DNA of 64,000 bases from Chitinophaga japonensis (GCF_007830125.1 NZ_VLLG01000002.1:1-64000); one strand, 5' to 3'; counted from the stretch's first letter, positions 1 through 9,752 are shown. Translations and numbers: made by a program. Notes: generated from the letters alone by a model not told the origin.

Positions 1-3000
1 CCAAAGGTGTGTATGTATAGGTAGTCATCTGCGCTTCGGATGGACGCAGCCTGACATCATCAAACCATACCTTACCACTTCCGTTGTTATCAAGCCGGAC
101 ACTCATTGAAACAACATCTGCTGGTACCGTATACTCCTTTTCAACATATACCCACTTACCTGTTTGAGAAGTAGCAATATTATCAATATAAGAATAGGCG
201 CCTGTTTCTCCACTTCTCTTCATAACAAAGGCAATTGCTGCACCAGGGCCATTGCTATATATCCAACCGGAATATTTGAACTTAGTGGATGCGGTTAAGC
301 TAACAGTCTTCCATCCAGTATTTACACGACTTTGCGCATTTTCAATCAGACCCGCATAGCGCCCTGTATGGGCCTGTGCACCGTCCCTGCTAACCCCAGC
401 CCAGGTGCCCGCGTCCTCAAAGCCATCATACAACACCATGTTTACGGGAGCACCCACCGTTTGTGACACAGGGTAAGTTTCATCTGCATTCCAGGTGTAA
501 CTGGAAGTAACCCCTTTCTGCTCTGTTACCTGCAGCATATTACCGTACTTACCATATGCCTGGTAATGAATCGCACTTGGAGTAAGATTGCCACTTCCCC
601 CTGAATACCAGAAACTATCTGTTTCGGGGGCGATCAAATCAGTATTCATACTCCATTGATCCTTAAAGGAAGTATGTTGATAACTCATAAGGTTATTATT
701 TACATAATTTCCTTTCCAATAAGGTTGCCGGATCATATTGCGGGTGACCATTTTATTTAATATGGCAACCTCCGCATCAGAGATTGCATGGTCTCCCGGA
801 TGAAGCATTACATTGGATATTGTCCTGCCTTTGCTATCCAGGCGGTTTATTCTAGTAGGGTAACCATGTGAATTATAAGCATAGTTCACTGTATCCACGA
901 GTTTATTGCCGTTTTCATCGTACTCCTCCACTTTTGTGCCGCTCAGGCGATATCCCCCGCTTCTGACAGTGTAATTCATATAACCAAAGTCGGTTGGGTG
1001 CTCTGCCGTGCAATGGGCGATAGTTAAATATTCAACTGCCATTGACATTTTTACTGCATTCTCACTTCTGACATTAGGCAACAAACTATAATTATTGGTT
1101 ACTTGTTTCAATAGTCTAAAGGATTGATCACTTACATTATACTTATAGATATGTTCCGTTCGTAGCATCACATCATACAACGTATTATCAATAATCTCCT
1201 TTCCTCCCATTCCATTAGGTTGCGGAATAACCACATAATCATTAGGTGTAAGATATTGATAAATTGTTTTACCATTTGGCACTCCATTTCCATACTCATA
1301 CCTGGTTACAAATGGATATATAACATTAGCGCCCTGAAAACTAACGGTGGAGTATAATTGCTGCCCAAAATAAACAATCTTTTCACCACCTACAACAGCA
1401 CATCCCGAAGCAGCATCCTCTATCCTTCTGGTCCTCCACTCTGCAAAATTATAATCGATCATATCGTCAGGGGAATAAGACATATATCCGATACCACCTT
1501 CATCTGCCCCATATTTATACACTTCTCTCTTCTGAAGAGAATTGTCACTATCATAACTTGAAACTGTTTGAACTCTAATACCTCCACCTGACTTTATCAT
1601 ATTACTGGAATCATTCTTAGTGCTTGTCACGGTCATTTCCAGGTAAGTTGTAGATAAATCGTTGACAGCCACATATACCTGGTAAGTATGTGCGGTATTA
1701 CATAAATGAGTATAAGTAACAGTATGCGAGTCGTCATACTCCATGCCAAAATCAGTTGAGCTCCAGGTAGCAATCGTGGTTCCTGTAGTTAGATCCCTAA
1801 GCTGTACTTGCTGGGCAACATTGATAGCATTGGGAGAAAATGGTGAAAAATTCATGGTAAGAGTGGCAGAATGAGTAGTAGCTCCCGGATTAGGAGATAT
1901 CACCTGGAAATCAGCTGTTTTAGTCACTGTAGAATTCCTCCCGGTTCCATACAGCTTAAAATAGGCCAATGTGGTATTTACTACTTCCGGATGTATCGTT
2001 CTGTACTTATTGGGCTCAAACTGCAGTGTTGTATATCCTCCGGTTGGGTAAGTAATCTTATTGAGTATCCCTGCCATTATAAAATTATCATCGGGCGCTC
2101 TGTTAGCGGTTCCAACGTTGCCCCACCTTTTTAAGATTTCCTGAACAGGTAGCTTATTAGGCATTAAACTGGTATTATATTTAGCCCCATTATAAAAACC
2201 CCAATAGTCTGCTGCATAGGAAAAAACACGTGGCAAAGGGGTATTATTATATTCAAACCGATAGGTTTCCGGTTGTCCACCACTAATATCCTCTTTAGTG
2301 AACGACAACAATTTTAGCCGGTAGTCAACAGAATTTGCCGGCGTATTTCCACTATAGAAATAATCGTAGGCAAATGAAACCTTCCTCACCCTCTCATAAT
2401 CGCTGGCATTCTTGCTATAAATCACAATACTATCCAAAGCAGGACCGCCATAATCAGTTCGCATAGTGTTAGCATAAAAAACAACCTTCCCCTGCCTGAA
2501 GACAATCTCCTTTAGCTTACTTGTATTATGGTAATAATAAGTAATATTAGAAGTAATATCATTCATGTTAAACTGAGGATAACCATTTTCCCGATGATAA
2601 GTCCGGTAAAAATTCGTAACCACTTCCGTACTTTGATCTCCGCCGCTGCTGAAATAATCGTAATTCAGATAAACAGTATCCGCGTTATCATTTGAAATAA
2701 TCCTGGTAAGATTCCATTCCTGTAAATGCGACTGCAAACCAGCATTATCTTCATCTTGCGCGACATTCTTCTTATTCTCGAAGTAATACCGGGTACCATC
2801 ATCATCGGTGATCTCATAGGTATTATTAGTCGTGGAATTGGAAGATACAACACGGTTAATAACAACAGGATCATAAGGAATAGTTACGAATGAACGGGTA
2901 TTCCGCGAGAAAATAAATCTGCCGGATTTGCCAGGAAAATTATAATTAAAAAAATCAGGCTCCGGATCGGGACGACCATCATTCCAGTTACGCATCTCGT

Positions 3001-3394
3001 CGTAAGTCGCCGTCCCCCACGAGATATCATCCAGCGAAGCGGTATGATTAAACCATCCATAGTTTTGATCCTCATCTATACTCCCTCTAACCGTCCGTGA
3101 AATTGTCCCACCGGGTACAAGAGACCAACCTAACCCCACCCAGGTTGCTCGTTGGTTTACTTTAATACCGGAAGCATGATAACTCAATGTTATCGGCAAT
3201 TTGATTTTACCAGTGTTGATTTCATACAACTGGTAACTGATCTCGGGGACACCAGTCAAGGGGCTGACCGGCATATTCGTGTATTTAAATAACTCTGCAG
3301 CTTCCGGCTCTAGTGGAGCTATTGGTTTGAGTTGAGCAAACAAACTTTGGACAGTAATGCAACAACATACCAAAAAAGCAAGTCTCCTTTTCAT
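1..3394 (-). CDS. Large secreted RHS/YD-repeat-like protein, 3' end outside the window
   Basis: The frame is open from the ATG at 3392-3394 to the left edge, about 1131 codons, with no stop; I followed it codon by codon over most of its length. It starts with a signal peptide (MKRRLAFLVCCCITVQSLFAQ). The N-terminal region resembles large Bacteroidota RHS-type proteins: a PVSPLTGVPEISYQLYEI stretch, then LPITLSYHASGIKVNQRATW and VGLGWSLVPGG around residues 60-95. Long Tyr/Asn/Asp-rich beta-strand sequence follows. Near the edge is a carbohydrate-binding-like jellyroll (FKYSGWIYSNG ... VWFDDVRLRP). The RHS core and any C-terminal effector would lie outside. It is probably last in a run with the three secreted proteins at 3417-7314. 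Function is unknown; family membership is inferred from the N-terminal pattern. Confidence 0.8.
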   Translation of the reverse strand, partial: MKRRLAFLVCCCITVQSLFAQLKPIAPLEPEAAELFKYTNMPVSPLTGVPEISYQLYEINTGKIKLPITLSYHASGIKVNQRATWVGLGWSLVPGGTISRTVRGSIDEDQNYGWFNHTASLDDISWGTATYDEMRNWNDGRPDPEPDFFNYNFPGKSGRFIFSRNTRSFVTIPYDPVVINRVVSSNSTTNNTYEITDDDGTRYYFENKKNVAQDEDNAGLQSHLQEWNLTRIISNDNADTVYLNYDYFSSGGDQSTEVVTNFYRTYHRENGYPQFNMNDITSNITYYYHNTSKLKEIVFRQGKVVFYANTMRTDYGGPALDSIVIYSKNASDYERVRKVSFAYDYFYSGNTPANSVDYRLKLLSFTKEDISGGQPETYRFEYNNTPLPRVFSYAADYWGFYNGAKYNTSLMPNKLPVQEILKRWGNVGTANRAPDDNFIMAGILNKITYPTGGYTTLQFEPNKYRTIHPEVVNTTLAYFKLYGTGRNSTVTKTADFQVISPNPGATTHSATLTMNFSPFSPNAINVAQQVQLRDLTTGTTIATWSSTDFGMEYDDSHTVTYTHLCNTAHTYQVYVAVNDLSTTYLEMTVTSTKNDSSNMIKSGGGIRVQTVSSYDSDNSLQKREVYKYGADEGGIGYMSYSPDDMIDYNFAEWRTRRIEDAASGCAVVGGEKIVYFGQQLYSTVSFQGANVIYPFVTRYEYGNGVPNGKTIYQYLTPNDYVVIPQPNGMGGKEIIDNTLYDVMLRTEHIYKYNVSDQSFRLLKQVTNNYSLLPNVRSENAVKMSMAVEYLTIAHCTAEHPTDFGYMNYTVRSGGYRLSGTKVEEYDENGNKLVDTVNYAYNSHGYPTRINRLDSKGRTISNVMLHPGDHAISDAEVAILNKMVTRNMIRQPYWKGNYVNNNLMSYQHTSFKDQWSMNTDLIAPETDSFWYSGGSGNLTPSAIHYQAYGKYGNMLQVTEQKGVTSSYTWNADETYPVSQTVGAPVNMVLYDGFEDAGTWAGVSRDGAQAHTGRYAGLIENAQSRVNTGWKTVSLTASTKFKYSGWIYSNGPGAAIAFVMKRSGETGAYSYIDNIATSQTGKWVYVEKEYTVPADVVSMSVRLDNNGSGKVWFDDVRLRPSEAQMTTYTYTPL

Positions 3395-3416
3395 AATACT
3401 TTATTAAATATTTTGC

Positions 3417-4637
3417 TTAATTGTTTTTATTACTTTTCAATTTTTCTATCTCTTCCTGTAGTGCTTCAATTTTAGTTTGTTGCCGCATCATATACAACAT
3501 CATCTCCTCCACCTGCTTCAACAACCGCTTATTCATCTCTCCTACATCCACTCCTTCCTTCTCCACTTCTTCCGCGGCAGGCATTCCCGGCAAATGCTTA
3601 TGCTCCTGCACATAGCTTGTTACTGCTGCCAAAGACGGCAGCTGGTAATCCTCCTCAAACACATAATCCGGCCAGTTCCCCTGCAGCTTCACCTTCACCT
3701 TTTCCGCGATCAAACTCCCCGCTACTGCCAGTTTATACCCCTTGGTATCTGTAACCCCTATCCCTACACTCCCATTCGCCTTCACCGCCACCAGGTTTTG
3801 GGTATAATTGTTCACCATCAGCACATTATTATTTACCAGCGCGGTCCCATTTTTACTTCTGCCATCTATTATAACCGCGCCGCCATAAGACTCATCGTTC
3901 GGCGGCACAATATCATCGGCTTCGCCAACCAGCGATACACCAAAGGGCCTGCCAGGGGCCTTACTACGTCCTCTTAAAACAGGAATAAAATGCCCGGTAA
4001 CGGTGGTTGAGTTTTCTATACTTAAATAAGCATCCGTATGCACAATATCAGATTGTGTAAATTTCGCCAATGTCGTTCCCTGCGGAGCAGTAACATGCAA
4101 CCTAGCTGCAGCGCCAGGAATCCCTATCCCCACATTTCCCTGTATGGTCACCGGATCATAGTTGGTAAAGGGCGTCACATTGCTAACGTTATCATCATAC
4201 ACAAGCTTAAGGGAGTCATTCTGGGCATATCCCGTAAAGGAGAAAGCATTAAGGCTGGAGTTGTTGTTAATAGAAACCGCCAGGTACTTCTCGCCATTAT
4301 AAATAAGCGTCACCAGCGAAGCCGGTTCATTATAAGTGATAATACTTCCACGGTCAGTGTTATAAGCGCTGGCGGTATTTACTTCTACCGTCCACTTGCG
4401 GTTCCAGCAGCAGGCACCCCCCCTGATGGCTGATATCTTTCCCATTACGTAATGATCAGCCATTAAAGCGTCCGCATATGCTTTATGCAGCAATAAGTAA
4501 TTGACCCCCTGCGTTTCTTCTGTCTGCCCGGATATTGCCTTGTTAGTATAGTACTGCCGGGTGCCCTGGGCTGATACGGTAGTAGTAGCAAACTGAATTA
4601 AAAAAACAAATGGAAGAAATCGGTATACTTTTTTCAT
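3417..4637 (-). CDS. Secreted spike/tail-fibre-like protein with C-terminal coiled coil
   Basis: 406 residues with a signal peptide (MKKVYRFLPFVFLIQFATTTVSAQ). The middle has the glycine-rich turns GNVGIGIPGAAARLHVT and GSVGIGVTDTKGYKLAVAG, typical of trimeric beta-spike proteins in Bacteroidota. The end is a conserved module: DYVFEEDYQLPSL, then HKHLPGMPAAEEV, then GVDVGEMNKRLLKQVEEM and a charged heptad-like coiled coil to the C-terminus. It lies 22 bases upstream of the RHS-like gene and 53 bases downstream of a paralogue with the same tail, so the three are probably co-transcribed. Similar proteins are often named tail fibre proteins, but there is no phage context here. A surface spike or adhesin role is inference. 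Confidence 0.75.
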   Translation of the reverse strand: MKKVYRFLPFVFLIQFATTTVSAQGTRQYYTNKAISGQTEETQGVNYLLLHKAYADALMADHYVMGKISAIRGGACCWNRKWTVEVNTASAYNTDRGSIITYNEPASLVTLIYNGEKYLAVSINNNSSLNAFSFTGYAQNDSLKLVYDDNVSNVTPFTNYDPVTIQGNVGIGIPGAAARLHVTAPQGTTLAKFTQSDIVHTDAYLSIENSTTVTGHFIPVLRGRSKAPGRPFGVSLVGEADDIVPPNDESYGGAVIIDGRSKNGTALVNNNVLMVNNYTQNLVAVKANGSVGIGVTDTKGYKLAVAGSLIAEKVKVKLQGNWPDYVFEEDYQLPSLAAVTSYVQEHKHLPGMPAAEEVEKEGVDVGEMNKRLLKQVEEMMLYMMRQQTKIEALQEEIEKLKSNKNN

Positions 4638-4690
4638 AGTTAAAAGGATTGGTATAATTGTACTGTCCGCTTAATATTGAATTGCAGAAA

Positions 4691-5809
4691 TTATTGAACG
4701 CTAGCTTTTAATTGTGACACCTCTGTCTTAAGGGTTTCAATCATTTCCTGCTGGGTTTCGATTTTCTTGTTTTGATCTATAAGGTACAGGGTCAATTCCT
4801 CGATTTTTTGAAGCAGTTTTTTATCCATTTCTCCCAGGTCCAGCCCTTCGCTGACCACCTCTTGTTCCGTCGGCACATCTGGTAAATGTTTATTCACATG
4901 GATAAAGGTTTCCAGTTCAGCTAAGGAAGGCAGATTATACGCCGGCTCAAACACGAAATCTGCCCAGCCGGTTTGAGTCACCTTTACCTTTTGTGCACCG
5001 ATAGTACCTTTAACAGCAAGCTTGTAAGAACCGGGATTGGAAGTTCCGACCCCCACATTTCCTCCTCCTCCGGCCATAAGAATATTCCCGGGAGATGTTA
5101 CATTGAGGTACAAATTTTTATTAGTTCCACTGGGATTAGTTTCTAATGCAAGATAACCTTCACTGCTACCCCTGATCTTCCCGCCGCTTGTGCTGCCAAA
5201 GTAAGTCCAGTGGTTGTAGGCATTGCCCAACACGGCAGCAGCCAGTTCCCCATTTGGCAAAGTGTTGACATTGGTTACATGAAGGCCCGCCTGTGGAGCG
5301 CTGGTTCCAATGCTTACCTTCCCGGAAAATTGGTTTTGATAAGGCACCAACAGCTTTGCGGTAGCAGTAGCCAATAAAGCCTCATCTGCGGTAGTCCAAC
5401 CCTGGTAATTAGTAGCTGTTTCCGCGGACCTATCCCTACCAAAGGCCCTTAAGCTGAACCTGAGATAATAATCTTTGCTATCAATAAAAATCACTACTTT
5501 CCCTCCTTCATTAGCCAGGTAAATAGGTGGCGTGTAAGTGCCATATGAAGACACCCTGGCATTTATAAAGGCGCCGTTATATATGTAGTAGGTCAGTAAC
5601 AGCCCTACGGGACTTGAGCCAACATAATTATAGCCCTCAAAGATCAATGTTGGCATCTGGCTGCCGTCAGTAAACGGCAAATTCGTTTTGATCTTTACCC
5701 CATTGGTAGCAGTGCCGTTAAAGGCATAGGTCAGGACATCATAGTTCTGGGCATAGCTCCTGGATGCGGCTATGCCGATCAGCAAAAGGAAGAGTAACTT
5801 TTTATACAT
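4691..5809 (-). CDS. Secreted spike/tail-fibre-like protein, paralogue of the next gene
   Basis: 372 residues, signal peptide MYKKLLFLLLIGIAASRSYAQ. The first 150 residues form a distinct, Tyr/Gly-rich beta domain unlike that of its neighbour. Then come two short repeats (GKVSIGTSAPQAGLHVTN and GNVGVGTSNPGSYKLAVKG) and the same C-terminal cassette (ADFVFEPAYNLPSLAEL, NKHLPDVPTEQEV, LDLGEMDKKLLQKIEEL) ending in a coiled coil. The shared tail with different heads suggests that the tail assembles or anchors a trimer while the head gives specificity. Family assignment rests on the IG(I/V)G and coiled-coil pattern; the function is not known. Confidence 0.75.
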   Translation of the reverse strand: MYKKLLFLLLIGIAASRSYAQNYDVLTYAFNGTATNGVKIKTNLPFTDGSQMPTLIFEGYNYVGSSPVGLLLTYYIYNGAFINARVSSYGTYTPPIYLANEGGKVVIFIDSKDYYLRFSLRAFGRDRSAETATNYQGWTTADEALLATATAKLLVPYQNQFSGKVSIGTSAPQAGLHVTNVNTLPNGELAAAVLGNAYNHWTYFGSTSGGKIRGSSEGYLALETNPSGTNKNLYLNVTSPGNILMAGGGGNVGVGTSNPGSYKLAVKGTIGAQKVKVTQTGWADFVFEPAYNLPSLAELETFIHVNKHLPDVPTEQEVVSEGLDLGEMDKKLLQKIEELTLYLIDQNKKIETQQEMIETLKTEVSQLKASVQ

Positions 5810-5892
5810 AATTAATGTGTGATGTTTTTAAACTTTTATTTCAGGCAACATTCGGTTAACACTACGTAATCTATCTGCATACTACTGACGGG

Positions 5893-7314
5893 TTAAAAAT
5901 TATAGCCCAATCTCAACTTTATAGGGTCCGTCCTGGGCACATGCTGGTTATGTAAAAAATCATACAGCAGGATAATATTCCCTTTCAGCTTGCTGCTTAT
6001 CTTGTACTTCTTGCTGATCCCGATCAGGGCGCTCCCCTGCCAGTTGTCGAAATTCCGCAACTGCTCCTCGTTCAGCAACTGGCTGTTGTAGTTCTGTTCA
6101 AAACCGCCGTTGATGTAAAAAGTGCCTTTCAGCTTCCAGTCCAGGAAAGAGCGCAGCCCTACCCCCTGGTGGGAAAATCGGATGTTGTTAAAACCGGTGC
6201 CCATGCCCAGCTTATATGCGGCGCCGATGCCCGCGCTGCCATTCTTGTGGAATTGGTAGGCTACCTGCCCGGCAATGTCGCTGGTGGTCGGGAAATATTG
6301 GGAAGAACGTTGGAACTGCAGGTTGCCGCCAAACTCCAGCCGCTGCAAAAAGCTTTTGCTCTTCATCTCGTTGGGTTTGAAGTCCGGCATATCAGCGGCA
6401 TTATCTACATTGGGGAATTTGTCCTTCAGTTCATTGAAGCGCTCCCGCGCCTGCGAGAGCTGCTGGCTCACCGCTGCCTGCGCATTGGGGCCGCCGCTAC
6501 CCAGCCGTTGCTGGATCAGCTGCTCCACCTGGGCACGGGTCTGCAAGCCTTCCAGGTTCTGAGCCGTATTGCCGGCGGCGGACAAGTTGAACAAACTGGC
6601 CAGTTGGGAGTGCTTTTGTAAAAAGCTGTTATAGGCCGACACCTGTTTTAACAGCTCCATGGCCCTGGCTTCCGCCTTCTTCTTATCTTTCAGCAATTCC
6701 TTGTATTCGCGCAGTTGCTGCCCGTAATAATAAGCTTCCTTGTTGATCTTTTGCAGGTCCTTGCTAAAACCAGTGTACTGGGCTAACTGCTCCTTCAACT
6801 GTTGTTTCCGCTCCCGGATATAGGCCTTGATCTGCTCTGCCTGTTGAAGCTTGGATTGGAGCGCCTGCACGTGCTGCAAGGAACCATTCAACTTGTCTTG
6901 CAGGGCTTTGGATTGTTCGCCCAGTTTTTTGGCATCCTTGAGAAAAGAAAGGGAATTTTGCAGCGTGTCCAGGTAGCCGGAATAGCTGCCAGCAGAGGCC
7001 TGCAGGCCGGCTGTTTTTTGATGGAGCTTGCTTTTTAAATTACCTAGAGAATCAATAGAGCGGGTAAAGATGTTCTTGGCCGCTACAGAGTCGATCTTTG
7101 CCAGCCTGGCCTGCATTTTCCTTTCCTGGCGGGCCAGTTTGTTCAGGGCTTTCTCCGAGCGCCTGCTCACCTGCTTTTCAAATCGGTTGGACTTGCTATT
7201 GATCTGGGCAAAATATTTACCAGGGAATTGCTGTAAATGAGAAAGGGTACTGTCCTGGGCACAAACAGTATTCAAACAACCAAGGCACAGGATCACATAA
7301 CAAAAAAATCTCAT
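5893..7314 (-). CDS. Secreted coiled-coil protein with C-terminal outer-membrane beta-barrel-like domain
   Basis: 473 residues with signal peptide MRFFCYVILCLGCLNTVCAQ. Residues about 30-310 are highly charged and Gln/Lys/Leu-rich, predicted as long coiled coils. From about residue 325 the sequence changes to alternating amphipathic strands (LEFGGNLQFQRSSQYFP, GIGAAYKLGMG, GTFYINGGFEQNY) and ends in RLGYNF with a terminal phenylalanine, as expected for a protein inserted by the BAM complex. It is first in the minus-strand run leading to the two spike proteins and the RHS-like protein, with 83 bases to the next gene. A TATTTTTA box at 7341-7348 (near TAnnTTTG) may be its promoter. Anchoring or exporting the downstream products is only an inference. 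Confidence 0.7.
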   Translation of the reverse strand: MRFFCYVILCLGCLNTVCAQDSTLSHLQQFPGKYFAQINSKSNRFEKQVSRRSEKALNKLARQERKMQARLAKIDSVAAKNIFTRSIDSLGNLKSKLHQKTAGLQASAGSYSGYLDTLQNSLSFLKDAKKLGEQSKALQDKLNGSLQHVQALQSKLQQAEQIKAYIRERKQQLKEQLAQYTGFSKDLQKINKEAYYYGQQLREYKELLKDKKKAEARAMELLKQVSAYNSFLQKHSQLASLFNLSAAGNTAQNLEGLQTRAQVEQLIQQRLGSGGPNAQAAVSQQLSQARERFNELKDKFPNVDNAADMPDFKPNEMKSKSFLQRLEFGGNLQFQRSSQYFPTTSDIAGQVAYQFHKNGSAGIGAAYKLGMGTGFNNIRFSHQGVGLRSFLDWKLKGTFYINGGFEQNYNSQLLNEEQLRNFDNWQGSALIGISKKYKISSKLKGNIILLYDFLHNQHVPRTDPIKLRLGYNF

Positions 7315-7616
7315 AGAGATGGGGTAAATCTTTCGAGCAGTAAAAATACATTTTCTTTCGAGTTCCCCTAAAAAATTTTCGTTGTATACCCATCCCTGGC
7401 TCCTTTTTGTTGCAAGGCTGCTACAAGGCTAAAAGACGGGACACCATACTTATTATCCCCATTCAAATTGCTACTTAGTAGCATAACACAGTAATAATTA
7501 TAATGCCTGTAACACTTCTGTTCCATTGAAAGGCAGTGCTACGAATTATTAACTGGTAATTATATCACGGAATACCTGACCGCCCCCCTTTCCGGGCATT
7601 TTATTACATTTAATCC
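7315..7616. other. Divergent intergenic region, 302 bases, no gene seen
   Basis: It separates the minus-strand secreted-protein run from the plus-strand LD-carboxypeptidase. Near-consensus -7 boxes are TATTTTTA (minus strand, 7341-7348) and TACATTTA (plus strand, 7605-7612); the latter ends only four bases before the ATG at 7617. A small inverted repeat, TGCTAC-TTA-GTAGCA, lies at 7469-7483. No tRNA fold or credible small ORF was seen. Confidence 0.5.
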
Positions 7617-8651
7617 ATGAACCGTAAGCATTTCCTGTCTGCGCTACTGGGCGCCGGCCTGGGCATCCCCGCACTGGGCCGCGGGTCCCGGGCAGCAGCA
7701 AGATCCGTCGCGGAATCCTACCCTTTCATACCGCCCTATCTCAAACCCGGCGATACCATCGGCATTACCAGCCCGGCAGGCTACATTACCACGGAGGAGA
7801 TACAAGCGGCGGTGCGCATAATGGAAAGCTGGGGCTTTAAGATACACGCCGGGCAAACCATCGGCCAACGGGACTACACGTTTGGCGGCACCGATGAGGA
7901 GCGCCGGCAGGACCTGCAGTCGCTCCTGGACAATGATAACATCCGGGCCATCATGTGTGCGCGCGGCGGCTACGGCTGCGCCAGGATTGTGGACCGGCTG
8001 GACTTTTCCCGATTCCGCCAGCGCCCGAAATGGATCATCGGTTTCAGTGATATCACGGTGCTGCATACACACATTAACCGTCACTTTGGTATTGCCACCC
8101 TGCACTCCAAGATGTGCAACAGTTTCCCGGACGACTTTGCTACCGCCGACCCGGAGGTGCAGAACACCATCCTCTCCATACAGCAGGCGCTTACAGGCAA
8201 GCGGATGCAATACAGCGCCCCGCCGGATACCCGCAACCGCATGGGCATAGCGGAAGGCATTCTCATTGGCGGCAACCTCTCCATGATACAAAGCGTAGCG
8301 GCCACCAACTCGGAGATAGACACCGTCGGGAAAATACTTTTCCTGGAAGATGCGGGGGAATACCTGTACAGCCTGGACCGCATGCTGGGCAACCTGTTCC
8401 GCTCCCGCAAGCTGAACGACCTGGCAGGGCTGATCATCGGGGGCTTTAACCGCATCAAGCCCGATGATCCTGGCGAGGAATTTGGCCGCACGGTGTATGA
8501 TATGATCATGGAGCGGATACAACACCTGTCCTACCCTGTTTGCTTCGAATTTCCCGTAGGGCACCAGCGGAATAATTATGCGCTGAAATGCGGGGTGATG
8601 CACCGGCTGGCGGTGGAAGATAAGGGTGCCCTTCTAACGGAAATGAGATAA
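7617..8651 (+). CDS. LD-carboxypeptidase (peptidase family S66), exported
   Basis: 344 residues. S66 enzymes cleave the L,D bond that releases the terminal D-Ala from murein tetrapeptides in peptidoglycan recycling; the MccF branch cleaves other amide bonds. Family marks are YLKPGDTIGITSPAG (41-55), the ARGGYGCARIVDRLD segment (115-129) and IGFSDITVLH with presumed nucleophile Ser144. FLEDAGEYLYSLDRML carries the likely catalytic Glu244, and FPVGHQRNN carries His316. This Ser-Glu-His set is the S66 triad. The N-terminus (MNRKHFLSALLGAGLGIPAL) resembles a twin-arginine-type signal with RK instead of RR, so it probably acts outside the cytoplasm. It is monocistronic, convergent with the terpene synthase downstream. 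Confidence 0.9.
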   Translation: MNRKHFLSALLGAGLGIPALGRGSRAAARSVAESYPFIPPYLKPGDTIGITSPAGYITTEEIQAAVRIMESWGFKIHAGQTIGQRDYTFGGTDEERRQDLQSLLDNDNIRAIMCARGGYGCARIVDRLDFSRFRQRPKWIIGFSDITVLHTHINRHFGIATLHSKMCNSFPDDFATADPEVQNTILSIQQALTGKRMQYSAPPDTRNRMGIAEGILIGGNLSMIQSVAATNSEIDTVGKILFLEDAGEYLYSLDRMLGNLFRSRKLNDLAGLIIGGFNRIKPDDPGEEFGRTVYDMIMERIQHLSYPVCFEFPVGHQRNNYALKCGVMHRLAVEDKGALLTEMR

Positions 8652-8684
8652 TGCACAGGCCTGGGGGCCGACAGCCGGAAGGCG

Positions 8685-9677
8685 CTACCTATACTTTTGC
8701 TGCTTTAAAACATTAACAGCAGGGAAACCGTCTGTACTATTATACCTTGGCAGGTTAAAGGAGATAGATTTCCAGCCGCTTAACGTCATGCTTATATAGT
8801 GCACCCGGTTAATTACTACATCCTGCCATTTGCCAAAATCCGGCAGAAATGACTGCAGATGAATAAACTCTCTCAGGTATTCGTTATGAATATGCAGATC
8901 TTCCAGGCATGCCTCTTCAAGTGAAAGATTCCGGTTATGCTGAATGGCCTTTACCACATTATAATAAATGCCGTCCGTAGCTTCGTCCTTTATTACGGAC
9001 TGCACTTCATTAAAGCATACCATCATCCGGATAGCCAGGGACATGAGCCGCTGCATTACAGGGTGGTCATGTATTTCATCCGGCAACGGCTGCCTGGTTT
9101 CCATATCTGCCAGCTCCAGGAAGGGGCGAAGACATAGCGAGTTTTCCCGGATAGCCAGGCACTCCTCCACGCCCGGGAAAGTCTTCCTGGCCTTGTAGCT
9201 CATTTCCTGCTCCAGCCCTGTAAAATAACTGCTGAGGGCAGCAACAAAACGCTGCAGGGAACCCGGGGTAAGGAATGCTGACAATTCCATCCTTAAAGCA
9301 GCCAATAGCTGGCCAAGCGGCAACCTGGACTCCCCTGCGGTCATCTCTCCTTTCAATATGGCAATGGTGCGTGTGTGCACCTGGCGTATCTCCTCGGGGA
9401 GCGCTTCTTCGTATATATCGTCATTGTAGAGTGTCCAAAGCATCAGCCGGCAAACAGGCTGCAACCGTTCATAGCTTGCGGTAGGAAACCATTGCGAGGC
9501 AATGTGCGCTGTTTGAGTTCTTTTATACTTCAACCTTGTAGCTTCATCATCCTGGTATAGCCAACGGTATTCCTTGTCTATCCACTCGTGTTCGGTTAGC
9601 TCCTGGAGGGCCTCGGCAAAGGGATTTTTCAGGGTTGGGAATGGATACCGGAACCTGGAAAGCATTTGTGCGTTCAT
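8685..9677 (-). CDS. Class I terpene synthase (terpene cyclase)
   Basis: 330 residues. Class I terpene synthases ionise a prenyl diphosphate using three magnesium ions and cyclise the cation. The bacterial signature set is present: Asp-rich motif NDDIYE (Asp86, Asp87, Glu90), diphosphate-sensor Arg177 in IRENS, the NSE triad in NEVQSVIKD (Asn223, Ser227, Asp231) and the RY pair Arg311-Tyr312. Arg177 lies exactly 46 residues before the NSE asparagine and the RY pair 80 residues after the NSE end, the spacing known for bacterial enzymes. The third NSE position is Asp instead of the usual Glu, with Glu232 next to it. Mono-, sesqui- or diterpene product cannot be told. No prenyltransferase or P450 is adjacent. 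It is divergent from a second terpene synthase. Confidence 0.88.
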   Translation of the reverse strand: MNAQMLSRFRYPFPTLKNPFAEALQELTEHEWIDKEYRWLYQDDEATRLKYKRTQTAHIASQWFPTASYERLQPVCRLMLWTLYNDDIYEEALPEEIRQVHTRTIAILKGEMTAGESRLPLGQLLAALRMELSAFLTPGSLQRFVAALSSYFTGLEQEMSYKARKTFPGVEECLAIRENSLCLRPFLELADMETRQPLPDEIHDHPVMQRLMSLAIRMMVCFNEVQSVIKDEATDGIYYNVVKAIQHNRNLSLEEACLEDLHIHNEYLREFIHLQSFLPDFGKWQDVVINRVHYISMTLSGWKSISFNLPRYNSTDGFPAVNVLKQQKYR

Positions 9678-9752
9678 AAGTTGTTGAAATATTTAGTGGA
9701 TAATAATAGGGGATTCCTTCCGGGATTATTCTTCAGGGCTTACTTAACACAT

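Noticed and set aside
3417..5809. Phage tail fibre genes
   Set aside because: The IG(I/V)G turns and coiled-coil tails recall tail fibres, but both proteins have signal peptides and no phage genes flank them.
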